DNA of 64,000 bases from Membranipora membranacea. Lineage: Eukaryota; Bryozoa; Gymnolaemata; Cheilostomatida; Membraniporidae. The notes under the pieces are model-generated. The model saw nothing but the letters and a program-made list of their open reading frames with translations, was not told the origin of the DNA and ran no database searches. The stretch spans positions 24,900,283 through 24,964,282 of the forward strand of contig OU612066.1 of the NCBI GenBank assembly GCA_914767715.1, given 5' to 3'. The position numbers and the translations under genes are program-made. Position 1 is the stretch's first letter. Every line of letters begins with the position of its first letter. Of this stretch, positions 34,401 through 45,201 are shown piece after piece.

Positions 34401-37141
34401 GAGTCAGTCACCAAGAAGAAGTGAGAGGGCTGAATCTGACAGATCAACAGCTAGGAGATCTACAGCAAGGTCTTCGCTGAGCGCTAGTTCTCGATCGATT
34501 AGCAGGTCACCCTCCAACAGTAGGTCAACTTCCGACAGCAGATCAGCGTCAGGAAGCAGATCAGCGTCAGGAAGTAGGTCTCAATCAGATAGCAGGAATT
34601 CATCCAGAGAAAATAATACAAAAGGAGATGCTGCAACTGAACCTCTCAGTAGCTTAGATAAAGAGTTGAAGAAAAGAACTAAGGTAAAGAAAACAAGAAA
34701 GACATTCCAATATACTGCCACCGAATCTGAGCGCATCAGTAGACCGAAAGTTCAACAAAACCGAAGCAAACCCAAGAACAAAAAAATTTCATTAGAAGAC
34801 TCATTTCTAAGTCAGCTAGCACCGAGAACTGCATACGGTACTTATGAAGATATAAATGGGAACAAACACAGTGATAGCAGCCTGAGACGAACAGCAAACT
34901 CCGACATCAAACGCTGGCTGCGGGAAAAAGAAAAGATGATAAAAGCCTCCAAGAAAAAACAGAAAGAAAAGGAGGAAAAAGAGAAGGCGGCGAAAGAGAA
35001 AGAATTGAGGGCAAAGGAGGAGAAACAGGTGCTCAATGATAAAAGCGTAAGAAAATGGAAAAACACCAAGAGGAAAGAAGACCGCCTTCTAAGACGACAG
35101 AACATTGCCAAGCGTAAACTACTAGAAAGTGTCAGCGGTATAACACCAACCGATCTAAATGCCAAAAAGCAGACAACTGAACCACTGAGAGGTTCTAGAG
35201 AGAATCCAATTAAACCATCAGCACCGTCACACCCTCGACCAAAGTCGGCCCAAGCAAAGCGACCTGTCTTAAAACCACAACAAGTGCCCTTAAATGTACT
35301 CATCAAAAACAATCCTGACTTGAAGCAGAAGCTTGTCACCCTAGAAAAACAGAAACAGATGAAACATCGTCAGTCCTACGACGATTGGTGTAAAGTGAAA
35401 GAGGCTGAAAAGAAAAACGCACTTAAAACGATTCGAGCGCAGCGCCAGAAACTGGAGAAGGAAATAAGTGAAGAGTCAGCAAGGGTTATATCTGAGGCAG
35501 CAAAGCGTAGAATAGATAACCTCAGGTCAGTATAAAGCATGGTGTGAGCAGAGTGACAATTGTGTGGATATATATTTTATGATTTATATAAATACCGCAC
35601 TAGAACATGACATCTCCGAGTCAGCTGCACTATACATGACTCATATTAACACACCTTACAATAATGTCATGAATCAGACAGCTGCTTTACAATGAAACAC
35701 TATGGACGCATGGTTGTTGTGCTAACAGACAATTTTGTGGTCAGCTCCACAACCTCCCTTCCCAGCTCCGGCTCTAACATTGCTAAAGCTCGCTGCCTTA
35801 CTACCAATCTACTAATAGCATGAGCACGTCATCAGCGACAGCAGAGCTATTCATGTTTTAGGGCTGACCAAATGTACATACTCATTGATCATTGGCTGAC
35901 CACAGTCACTCAGAGGACAAATGATCTTCATAATGCAGGTACAAAGGGAGCACAGAAACCCAAGAAGCCAGAGAGCCGCCAAAAGAGAAGCCAACCTCCC
36001 CTCCGCCGTCCGAGCCGCGCCCCTACACCTGGCAGCAGCCCCAGGGAGAGTCTACCAGAGCTGGAACATTACCTACAGACAAGAGAAATACTCGAACTTC
36101 AACTGGTCGGCCCACCACAGTGCCACCACCACAAAGAGCCTCAACACAGCAACGAAGGCCCACATCAGCAAGACCAAAACCAGCCAACATCTCAGCAAAT
36201 TTGACTTCCAATCCTGGCACAGCAAAAGAGGCTAGACCAGGATCAGCTAAGAAAAACGTTGAAGATAAAGTAACACAAGATGAAACAAACCCTTTCAGTA
36301 AACCGTACAGCCCACCCAAGAAGGGTAGACCTAGATCTAGACTACAGGAAGGAGGTGTCAATGGACCCGAGTTCTCCAGGTTTATCTATGATCTGGTGAA
36401 TGAACAGGAAAATGGTGGCAGACCTGAACCACAGGTAAAATAAGTCTGGTATATATTTATCAAAATCTCCTAACACTGCAATCACACAAGCTCTATAATA
36501 TCCCAATAATTTAAATACATCACTTTATAGCCTGTAACGCAATGTCATCTTGTAAAAATTCTTTAGGCGAGATTGCTTGTAACAGGTTGTAACTAGCCTT
36601 GTCACGTCGCTACTTTTTTGGTTTCGGAGTACTTCCCAAACCACAAAAGAAGCCTGTGACAAGGCTAGATCGTAACCTGTGTGGAATCAATAATCATAGA
36701 GCCTGGTTGAATGGTATTATAAAAGCAAATTATTGTAAGGGACAAGATTTCACTTTCAATCCTATTTTCATATTCATAGCACACTGCCATTCTATCAAAG
36801 GATTCAGAGTTCTTCAATAAGGATTAATTTCCTTCAAACAAAGTATCAAGTAAACTGCAGATTAGCAATCATGCCATTTACTTTGACCAGCCCAGAGCCT
36901 TAGTTACATTATGTAATACATCTTAAACCCAAACTATTCCTTGCAGGGTGCAGATTCGCCAACCAAGAATAATGAAGAACAAAACTCCAAACCGGATGCA
37001 GGCAGAGAGACACTAAACCCCCATCCTCCTCCTACACAGTCTAAGAGTCCTGCACCACCGCATAAACCAGATATACCAGAGGGTGAACCGGTCATACAGC
37101 ATGGCAAAACAATATTCTCTATGACAAGTATCGAAGGTTAA
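31483..37141 (+). CDS. Long basic SR-rich coiled-coil protein, CCDC181/MAP9-like, 5 exons, 923 aa
   Basis: Exons 31483-32131, 33744-33869, 34220-35525, 35939-36434 and 36947-37141 join in frame. Residues about 1-215 are Ser/Thr/Lys-rich. Residues about 258-345 form an SR-type stretch of repeated SRS and SGSRS units. At about 430-500 a long charged helix starts NSDIKRWLREKEKMIKAS and runs through KEKEEKEKAAKEKELRAKEE and KSVRKWKNTKRKEDRLLRRQ; a second, SYDDWCKVKEAEKKNALKTI, lies near 650. Helices with a tryptophan followed by K/E runs are typical of the CCDC181, MAP9 and CCDC34 group of microtubule or flagellar proteins, hence the tentative call. The last 230 residues are Pro/Ser/Arg-rich, with the phrase FSRFIYDLVNEQENGG. 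It is longer than human CCDC181 (509 aa). An AATAAA lies at 37244-37249. Confidence 0.7.
32841..32924. mobile_element. Small palindromic MITE-like element (family A)
   Basis: The left arm reads tagattaaccttgtcgcgcg and the right arm, reversed, tagaagtagccttgtctagcg; both then enter a 'cttttttggttt' block around the centre. It lies in intron 1 of the coiled-coil gene. A second copy of the same family is at 36582-36680. Confidence 0.6.
36582..36680. mobile_element. Small palindromic MITE-like element (family A), 99 bp
   Basis: Arms of about 45 bases: the left starts acaggttgtaactagcct and the right, reversed, starts acaggttacgatctagcct, followed in both by 'tgtcac' and a 'cttttttggtttgg'-like block. 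Arm identity is high. It lies in intron 4 of the coiled-coil gene. Confidence 0.7.
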
Positions 37142-38225
37142 ACGAGTACATCAAACAAAGGACGCCTTGAGCAAAACCAATCGTACATTATTTCTTGGTA
37201 CAGATGAATTCCCTATTTCCTGTAAGCACAGAAAACCGCACCCAATAAATGTTTTTGAAGTTAGATTAAGGTTTAGACCAAGGAGTACTCCATGCTTAGA
37301 CCTACTCGACCTTGGTATCTAGGACGAAGTCGTCATAACCTTAATGTGTTCTTTATCTTGAATTGCTATTTGGAATGACAAAACAGCTTTTATAACATTG
37401 ACGCCTTCGATGTCAGATAATTCACCTATGTTAAAAGATATCTGTGCCTAGAAACCGTCTGTTTTCTGACGTTGTTGACCAAACTTTTTTGCATTACGTT
37501 AAGAACGGACTGTATTAAACTCCAAACGCTCTCACCTAGTCAATCATGTTTCTTTTTGTTCAATTAATTGAACAGGTTTTCATTTAAATTAACTCAATCA
37601 CACTGAGTTGTTCGAACCATACAATATTCCTGTCACTCGAGATTTATCCTTACCAGAACTAATTGCAATAGCTAGTTTCTTGAAAAGAATATTGTCAATC
37701 ATTGCACAGCTTACCAATCGATTACCTTTGAGAAAACATAATATCTATACAATTTTTGCAGCAGATACAAGTCATTTAAAACCTTTCTAAGTTGAGCATT
37801 GTTTTTAGCAATTATATTATGTTTTTAAAATCTACTGTACATTTTATACTACCAAATGTGATTATAAAGTTTCTATAGGTGTCATATAACTTCTTATAAA
37901 AGAAAACCTTAGCACAATTTCCTAAAGCTCTTAAATCCATTATGCAGCTGAAACTTTGCTGGTAATATTATTGGACCATCAGATATTAAAATTTTGCCAA
38001 GACTGTTTATACAAAATATTTATTGGTTTATCTGATAACAAGAAGTTCGTAAAAGATGAAAATCATTGATTAGCCACTGACACTGAAATTAGCAGGCAGG
38101 CTCCTCTGAAGAGTTCTATTTAGAATTGCTTGCCACAGGCAATGAGGAAAAAATTGAACAACATCCATTGAATAATTATCTAAGGGCGTACTAGTTTTAC
38201 CTAAAAATGCAAGAAATATGACATA
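37142..38225. other. Convergent 3' region between the coiled-coil gene and PPAN
   Basis: It contains AATAAA on the plus strand at 37244-37249 (coiled-coil gene) and AATAAA on the minus strand at 38019-38024 (PPAN). A short repeat near 37268-37320 has 'ttagaccaagga' with a partial inverted copy 'accttggta', related in wording to repeats near 1900 and 2930. No coding signal. Confidence 0.5.
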
Positions 38226-38440
38226 TCAACGCCTACTTCCTCTGCCCCTAGATTGACCGCCTCTTCCCCTAGATGGGCCGCCTCTTCCCCTGGATGAACC
38301 GCCTCTACCTCTAGACGGACCATCTCTTCCCCTAGATGAACCGCCTCTAGAGGGACCGCCTCTGCCCCTAGTTGGACCGCCTCTGCCCCTGCTTGGACCG
38401 CCTCTACCTCTAGAAGGGCCGCCTCTACCGGCCGGCACAC
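38226..38440 (-). repeat. RGG-coding minisatellite at the PPAN C terminus
   Basis: An imperfect 21-33 base unit coding SRGRGGP or a close variant repeats about ten times up to the stop codon. RGG boxes bind RNA and are arginine-methylated in nucleolar proteins. Internal repetition makes the length likely to vary between individuals. Confidence 0.8.
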
Positions 38441-41400
38441 TACCACCCCTTCCTGTCGATACTCTAGCACCCCCAGTAAATGTCCGTTGATCAGGCCTTG
38501 CTTCTTTCCTGCCTGCTGGTTTACCTTTAAATGATGAGCTCTTTCCCCTACTCATAGGAGACTTAGATGGTGTGTGCTTGTCTTTCTCAGTTGTTTTACC
38601 CTGGAATGGTCTCTTATTAGGAGGTTCACCAGATGGTTTCTTGTTGAAGCCTTCTTGCCTCTTTTTTGGTCTCTGATTAGTGGAGAATAATTCTACAAAA
38701 TATGATTCAAAATTTATGAGATTACTGAGTAAGTAGATAGAGGGCTTGGTGGGTCTGCATTATTTGAACTGATGCTAGTCTAACAACTGTTGTAATAACA
38801 CTCTCCTTTACACAACTATCGATATTAATTGTAATTGGTCTCATTAATGGGCAAACTGCAGTAAGAACACCCCCTCATCACCCAGCACTGAGTAGAGAGA
38901 GTGAGGATCTGATGTGACAGCTTGGGTACGCAAGCAGGAATATTAAACCTCATTAGTGTCTTCAAAAAAACCATTTAGGGGATCATATAGTAGTCTCTCA
39001 CCCTTGTCAGGTTTTTTGCCCACTTCCTGTTCATAGTAGTCTGCATCATCCATATCATCATCATCTGGATCTGAGGCTAAACCTTCATAGTCTGAGCCTT
39101 CAGCTATAAAAAAACAAAGTATGCGAGTAATATAATTCTGATAGTGTGCAGTGATAAGGTGGTGAATTTGAGACTGGGATTTCCAATACCGCTGGGCTAC
39201 AATTCTAGGATTGAAGCAATCACAGAATGGGATAATTACCAAAGACTCTCTAATTAGGAGATACTTTGCACTCGCTGCAAAAACCCGCATAACGTAGAAC
39301 CAGGGAGTTTGGGACCAAACTCCCTGGTAAAACTATATGGCAAGTTACCAGAGTTGTCCTCCCACTGTATTAGTTACTCAGTGAGTAGACAACTCCATCA
39401 TTCAATTAACCAGCGGCAAAGCAACCTTTCACCAGGGAGTTTGAGACCAAACTCACAGCCAAGATACCACACCTTGGAAATCAGTTTTTTTGTGCAAGTT
39501 TTCTTACATTCTTCATCGGTTGAGTTATCATCACCTCCTCTAGATCTGCCTTTCTTAGCTTCAGCCTCCTTTAGCTTCACTCTCTCATTCTGTTCAGCTC
39601 TGCGCTTATCCTTCAATTGTCTAGAAAAAGATAAACATCCATTTCATCAATTAAATTTTGTATGGATAAAATGAAGACATGCCATAAAAAATGAGTGTGC
39701 ATGACTTTTTATGTAAGGTAGATAATTATGTGGATAACAAAAGAGTAGTAACTAGTAACAATAGTAAAATATCAGCATATATATTACAAATTTCTTCAAA
39801 TACAAAGAGTGAGGTAAGTCTGCATACAATTGTCATGGAAGGGAACGCACAAGTTTTCGTTCTGTATTATTGTCAACAATCTTGATAAAAAAACCAGATT
39901 AATCTTTCTTTTTTAAATTATTATGATAAACCCACTTTTTCTCAGTACGCCTCTTGAGGATATCTGCTTTCTGTTCATCAGTGAGAGTATCAAACTTGTG
40001 ATAAAGACTGTCTCCAGCACAGAATCCTTCTAATATCTTAACTAGTGTTAGAGACATACGGGGTCCAATCTCCTTCAACCTATTAAATCATGAAAATCAG
40101 AATAAAAATACACCTTCAGTACATCCTGCAAAATGTAATTGAAATGAACACTAAATAACTTTGCCGTATGAATCAAGATTATCAATTGTTAGTGGACATT
40201 TAGTGTAGGACACCTCTGGCAGGGCAGTTGTTTTCCATCTCAGCAAATATTTATCAGATAGCAGTTTCAGCAAAATGGCCACCCACCCCAGGATACTGTA
40301 AAATAGTTGTAAGGCATCACCTGATAGCCGACTGCTGATCAGTAGTATTTCCTGTACCGCCCACAGTCTGTGGTAAATTTACTGTGTTATGATCTCCATC
40401 CATCTCAGCTTCTGACTCTGACAAAGCACCGGGGCTAAAGGGAAAAAAACGATAAAATTTAATATTACTTGACATGATATGACCGCCTGAGATGGTGAAG
40501 CTCAAGTCATTGACATCTCGATGACTTGAGCCATTAAATATCTCACTGCTGGTAAAATGACTCTGTGATGCAGGTCTCTCTGCACCGACAGCGCCTCAAA
40601 CTGGCCCAATTGACCTATTTACATTTTGCCCAAGAAAGCTAAATTTTTCCTAGTGTGGGTGAGGTGACTTTTCTGTTCAAGAACGCAAGCATATTTGAAT
40701 TAGGTCAGTCGCTACGGCTAACTAGAAGCAACCTGAATTGATTGGTGCACATGCAGATATTTAATTTGACTATTTGACATTCCCGATATTAGCAAGCTGT
40801 GAAAAAAACATGACTGACACACAACCATTGCACCGAAACCCTTTTAATCAAATTGTCCCAAAATATTGCAGACTGTGGGCAGATAGAATGAACCAAGTTC
40901 AACTTAAAAGTCTTCAAAACAAAACATCACATGAATGTGTAATATATATCAGAGACCCACTGCTTGCAGACCGACTCGGAGTTATGAGTTACGAAGTTAC
41001 ACGGTAAGTGCCACAAAGAACTTTATATGACTCTTTACTATTGCATGCTGACTTTTTCCAATCGAAGGTTGTCATGTTTTCAGTTTAGGACCTTACATTT
41101 GGATTGATTATGTTTTTAGGGTGCAAGCATAGCCGATTGATCAGATGCACAAAGTGATTGAGACTTACTCAAGTATGAACTGGCTGATGTCTTCATATTT
41201 ATTGAGTTTAGGTACAGTCTTCTTTGTGAGCTTCTTCACAGATTTACTTACACCAAGTGGCACAACTCTAAGGTGGCTGGAAAAAAAACCAAGTATTGAT
41301 TAAAAATTAAAAATGTTGATTAAAATCAGATGTCTTATCACTCGCCACATCCCGAAGCATGGGCGGCAAAATTTTAGTGTCTTAGTGGCAAGGCAGCAAT

Positions 41401-44400
41401 ATCTGGACCAGGTTGCTCTCTGTTTGCAGGCAGGTCGGAGCACACCTGGGGGCCAACCAAACCCCAGTAGTCAACGGACTGTATTGGTATGCGAACTCAG
41501 TCTTCAACATTTTCATGATAAAGGACCGGTGCTCTATCCAACTGAGCCACCTCCTACTCCTATACTGATTATATTTATTTATAAGATATAACGCAGAGCT
41601 CTGGGATTTCTAAGGAGAATAAGCCATCAATCAAATATTTTTTATCAGATTTTGGCCTGATTGCAGTCAGAGGCAGTAGTTTCGGAAAGTTCTTGTTGAC
41701 AACACCTAACGCTCATTCAGAGGTCTGTTTTTTTTCTTCAAAATTCGAACCGCATCATATCTTCCTTGCAGATAGCTACAGTAGCAACGACACTAACTAA
41801 TACTAATGGAGTTATTGGCCATAACTACCACACTCACTAATGTCTGAATTCTATCTTATCTGTTTCCTCATCATAGTTTACTAGAGCCACTCGCTTTATG
41901 TTCCTCAATCTGACCTACAATTACATGACAAACATAATTAGATGTATTGAGATCAAGTTTGCCTGTACTTAAAGTTGTACCCTGTGGGCACACAAAACCT
42001 CAACCTACACATGCAATTGGTTAGTCCAGTGCAAGGTTATTTCAATAATAATGGTTCCAGATTGACTTGTTTCTCTGGTCAGCGAGATCTCTCATTTGCA
42101 GACCTATACATAACACACTTGTCTTTAGTATTTACTTTTTCATCTCTGCATGGTCTTATATCTTATTACCCATAACTTGATCGGCAAAAATAAATTTGAT
42201 TATATACATTATATACTCTAAGTAAATGAAAGTTTATGTTGATACAGGTATTTATAGATAGTGACCTAACTCACAATAATGAGATTAACAGAACAAAATA
42301 TTCATTTTTGACAAGTAAAGCATTATTTGAAATTTGTGAATTTACAGTGCTTTATAAGCAGCAAAATATCAAATTCCCATGAAAATCTCTGTATCTAAGG
42401 AAAAGATGGCTCTCTCCACTAACCTGATTTATATTGATAGAAGGAAACATATTCTGAAACATACTGGCGGTAAGTTTCTGGTGATTTACATCCTTACTGA
42501 AGTTATTCATCACCAGTAAGGCATGATGCTGGAAATGTCCATCATTAACGTCATGTTTTCTTATCTAAATAGAGAGAAAAAAATGATCACATCTAGAAAT
42601 TCATGCTTACAAATACGCTGCTCTTCATTCTCAAATACCCTATAGATTTTACTCATACTTTTCAAATACTTGTTTACAGCGCATACAGATTAATGTGCCA
42701 TCTTTGTGTGGTCAAATGGGTAGTATCAAGATAGAAATAAATTCGATGTAAACCTCAATATTTTACAAATACATCTGGTCAATAAAAATACAACATGACA
42801 TTAAGACTTACATGATGTGATAGATCGTTTATAGTTGAGTATCCGTTGACTTGGAAGTGAAGCGTTGGCCCTCGAGGCATTCTGGCTATCCTCAGATTTA
42901 CAGACTTATCAGACTTAGTAAACATGACCATATGTGACACATTGAGAGGCCCGGCCATAGCTACAAAGTCCTTCAGTGAGTTCTTTTTATTTACCTGTGA
43001 TAAGAAATAAATTAAGTTAAATTTAATTGAAAATTAAGTGGCAAAAATTGGGAGCATTTCTTTGATTTGTTAGAGAACATTTCTGAAAATAGCTGAATAT
43101 AAGCACTAGAATCCAGTCGTGCCATTTTGAGAGTGACTTGACTGTATGTTCAACGTGAGACAGGCCAGAAGGCGAGCATGCATCAGTCACCTACTTTGAG
43201 ATTCTCAGCAGTGTATGGAGCCATGACTCTCCTCATGTTATTCATCAGACTTGTGACATTTTTACCGACTTTTCCTCTCTGAATGACAAAGGAGTGAGGA
43301 GCATTTTTCACTTCATCATCCTCACCTCTTTTATCCTGTATCTCTTTTGTACGCTTTTTCGCACGACCCTGTGAATAAAAGGGAATACTTAAATGAGGAA
43401 AATTATTAACATTAACATGATTTACATATCACTTACAATATAAATATAAAGCTAAAGATTTATTATCATACGGTCATGTTGACTACTCTCAGTGAGGTTT
43501 TTAAATATATATATATATATAGTAGGGTCACACAGAGATCGACTTTGAGGCTTATGCAGCAAGATCAACCTGCCTACAAACTGAGAGCGAGTTGGCGCAG
43601 ACATTGCAGCCTCACCCTTAAAGACTACGGAAGGACCACAGCAATATATAGTCTGGCAGCTAGTTCTGCAGTAATTATGCAACATTTTATCATTTAGAAA
43701 ATCTAGAGCACTTCTGGGTAAAAATTATGTGTTGTGTTAGGGATTGTCCTCCCTTATCATCTAAGAGCTATGAGGTATTTATGCGCCCTAGTGCTGTGCC
43801 AACCTAATAAGCTAATAGACAACTTTAAAAATTATTAAATGAAGTTATCTACTGTTATGAAATGTCTCCTGACAATGGAACTACATTTATTTTGAACTGG
43901 GAAAGAATGGCAATTAAATGTATTTTGAAGTGTCAGCTTATTATGTTGGCAAAGCACTAGGGGGCATAAATACCTCATAGCTCTTAGATGAGAAGGGAGG
44001 ACAATTCCTAACACTACACATAATTTTTACCCACAAGTGCTCTGGATTTTCTAAATGTGAAAATATTGCATAATTACTGCAGAACTAGCTGCCAGACTAT
44101 TTATTGCTGTGGTCCTTCCGAAGTCTTTAAGTTAAGGCACCAACTATTTCGCCACCCATTCTTCGTAATGAGGTCCGTGACTGAACCTTACGATTTTAAC
44201 TAAAATTTTTAACCAACAGCTTAGCCTTTGGCATTGGGGTTGCAAAATGAGGTTATAATCGCAAATTGGTCCCTGGCCTCAAGGGCGCGGCTTCCGCATT
44301 CGGCGCCTAGTTCTAGTTGACTCTCGGTTTGCAGACAGGTTGAGCCGAATAGTCAGTAGACTGCAGCGCGCTTCGAACCCAGGGCAAGCATCAAACCATC

Positions 44401-44809
44401 TGAGCTACCTCCTACTCCTACAGTATAGTGGAGTGAGTAACCTATGGATTAGATACATACATTGCTTGCTTGCAATGCAAGCCTTCTAAACTGAACTGTC
44501 ACCTGTGTAAGGAGTTTTACTGCTCCTTGGTTGGTTCAAACAAGCTTTATCAAGACACTGACGTCTGACAGGTTGTATTAAATCTCACTACAAGGCTAGT
44601 ATCTTAAAACACAACAATAACTCATTAATATTAATCAATTAAAGCTATCAATTGGCATTGGACTGGTCTTGGAATTGGATCACTCTTCACTGCTGATGTC
44701 AACTCAAGTCAATGAATGGTCATCATGATGATGTTGTTAAATCATTGTATGATTGTTTCCAAAGTCTAGAGTTTTCATATTTATGTTATATTACCACTTT
44801 TCTCCCCAT
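38226..44809 (-). CDS. PPAN: PPAN / SSF1 Brix-domain ribosome biogenesis factor, 11 exons, 545 aa
   Basis: Exons in transcript order: 44809-44795 (15 nt), 43368-43195, 42994-42812, 42564-42424, 41914-41838, 41276-41169, 40434-40321, 40079-39936, 39620-39508, 39103-39002 and 38692-38226. The joined protein begins MGRKVGRAKKRTKEIQDK, then the Brix domain: PHSFVIQRGKVGKNVTSL, KKNSLKDFVAMAGPLNVSH, RMPRGPTLHFQV, SMFQNMFPSI, the LRNIKRVALVNYD strand and FRHYHLRVVPLGVSKSVKKL. LSESEAEMDGDHNTVNLPQ closely follows the human sequence, and a basic-acidic linker and a tail of about ten SRGRGG repeats complete it. PPAN/Ssf1 is a nucleolar factor needed to mature the large ribosomal subunit rRNA. Human PPAN is 473 aa; the extra length is mainly the RGG tail. 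The 15-nt first exon is inferred from phase, donor and the expected MGRK start. Confidence 0.93.
39299..39456. repeat. Palindrome and its nearby partial copy in PPAN intron 9
   Basis: 39299-39328 is a perfect palindrome of 14-base arms (accagggagtttgg and its complement) around GA. A second, truncated copy begins at 39431. The half-site ccaaactccctggt also occurs alone at 5352-5365 and 54007-54020. This points to terminal repeats of one dispersed element family. Confidence 0.6.
41338..41562 (-). mobile_element. tRNA-derived SINE (copy 1) in PPAN intron 5
   Basis: Read on the minus strand it begins ggaggtggctcagttggat, containing an RNA polymerase III A box (TGGCTCAGTTGG), with a B-box-like GAGTTCGCATACC about 40 bases on, then a tRNA-unrelated body sharing 'acctgcctgcaaac' with copy 2. 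The A/B boxes in tRNA order followed by a longer body mark a SINE, not a tRNA gene. Confidence 0.75.
43502..43521. repeat. (AT)n microsatellite in PPAN intron 1
   Basis: About nine AT dinucleotides in a row, close to the left side of the large foldback element. Confidence 0.85.
43605..44136. mobile_element. Foldback element with ~200-bp inverted arms in PPAN intron 1
   Basis: 43605-43813 and 43935-44136 are reverse complements with roughly 90 percent identity by eye and few small gaps, around a 121-base centre. Shared words on both arms include 'ggaaggaccacagcaat', 'gtctggcagctagttctgc' and 'catctaagagctatgaggt'. Long inverted arms without any coding frame indicate a non-autonomous foldback DNA transposon. 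Divergence between the arms implies it is older than the hairpin at 27769. Confidence 0.8.
44275..44420 (-). mobile_element. tRNA-derived SINE (copy 2) in PPAN intron 1
   Basis: On the minus strand: ggaggtagctcagatggttt (A box), then gggttcgaagc (B box) about 20 bases later, then a body with 'caacctgtctgcaaaccga', which matches copy 1. The A-to-B spacing is shorter than in a real tRNA, so an internal deletion in the head is likely. Confidence 0.7.
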
Positions 44810-45201
44810 ATTTTTTGTTTAAGTGAATCCAGGAGTATTAATCTGCTGAAGAAAGTCTTGAATCTTTGAAAGTCTTCTAACATTCACCTCAACAGCTTCT
44901 TAAATATTTTCCATGCTTTAACAAAAATGAAATAAGTTGATATGTGAAAAAGATTCTACCCATGATAACAAACCCCCGCATTTCTATATTAGAATATTAT
45001 TCCATTACTTTTGTGAATTTGGTCTATTTATTTGAGAACTTAGTACATTAATAATACTAAATTCAGCTGTCAAACAAGTTCATTTTGAGAAACTAATTTT
45101 AAAGCCACAGCAGAGATTACTGCAACTTGCAGGCCTCTGATAGCAATATAACCAATAAATCTCTGAGGAAGTTGTAAGGCATCATCTTCCAAGTCTGAAA
45201 A
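44810..45201. promoter_or_regulatory. Bidirectional promoter of PPAN and Hikeshi
   Basis: Only 392 bases separate the two start codons, which face away from each other, so both genes must share this control region. It is A/T-rich. A repeated word 'gaaagtctt' occurs at about 44853 and 44868; it resembles but does not satisfy the heat-shock element rule. Confidence 0.6.

Noticed and set aside
34842-35339. A 165-codon minus-strand open frame inside the coiled-coil gene
   Set aside because: It is the mirror of a Lys/Glu-rich coding exon, giving an artificial Phe/Leu/Ser-rich frame.
41485-41550. Possible tRNA gene
   Set aside because: A and B boxes are present but the cloverleaf cannot be completed, and the same head occurs at three places joined to a SINE body.
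44840-44885. Heat-shock element in the Hikeshi/PPAN promoter
   Set aside because: The repeated gaaagtctt words do not give alternating nGAAn units at 5-base spacing.
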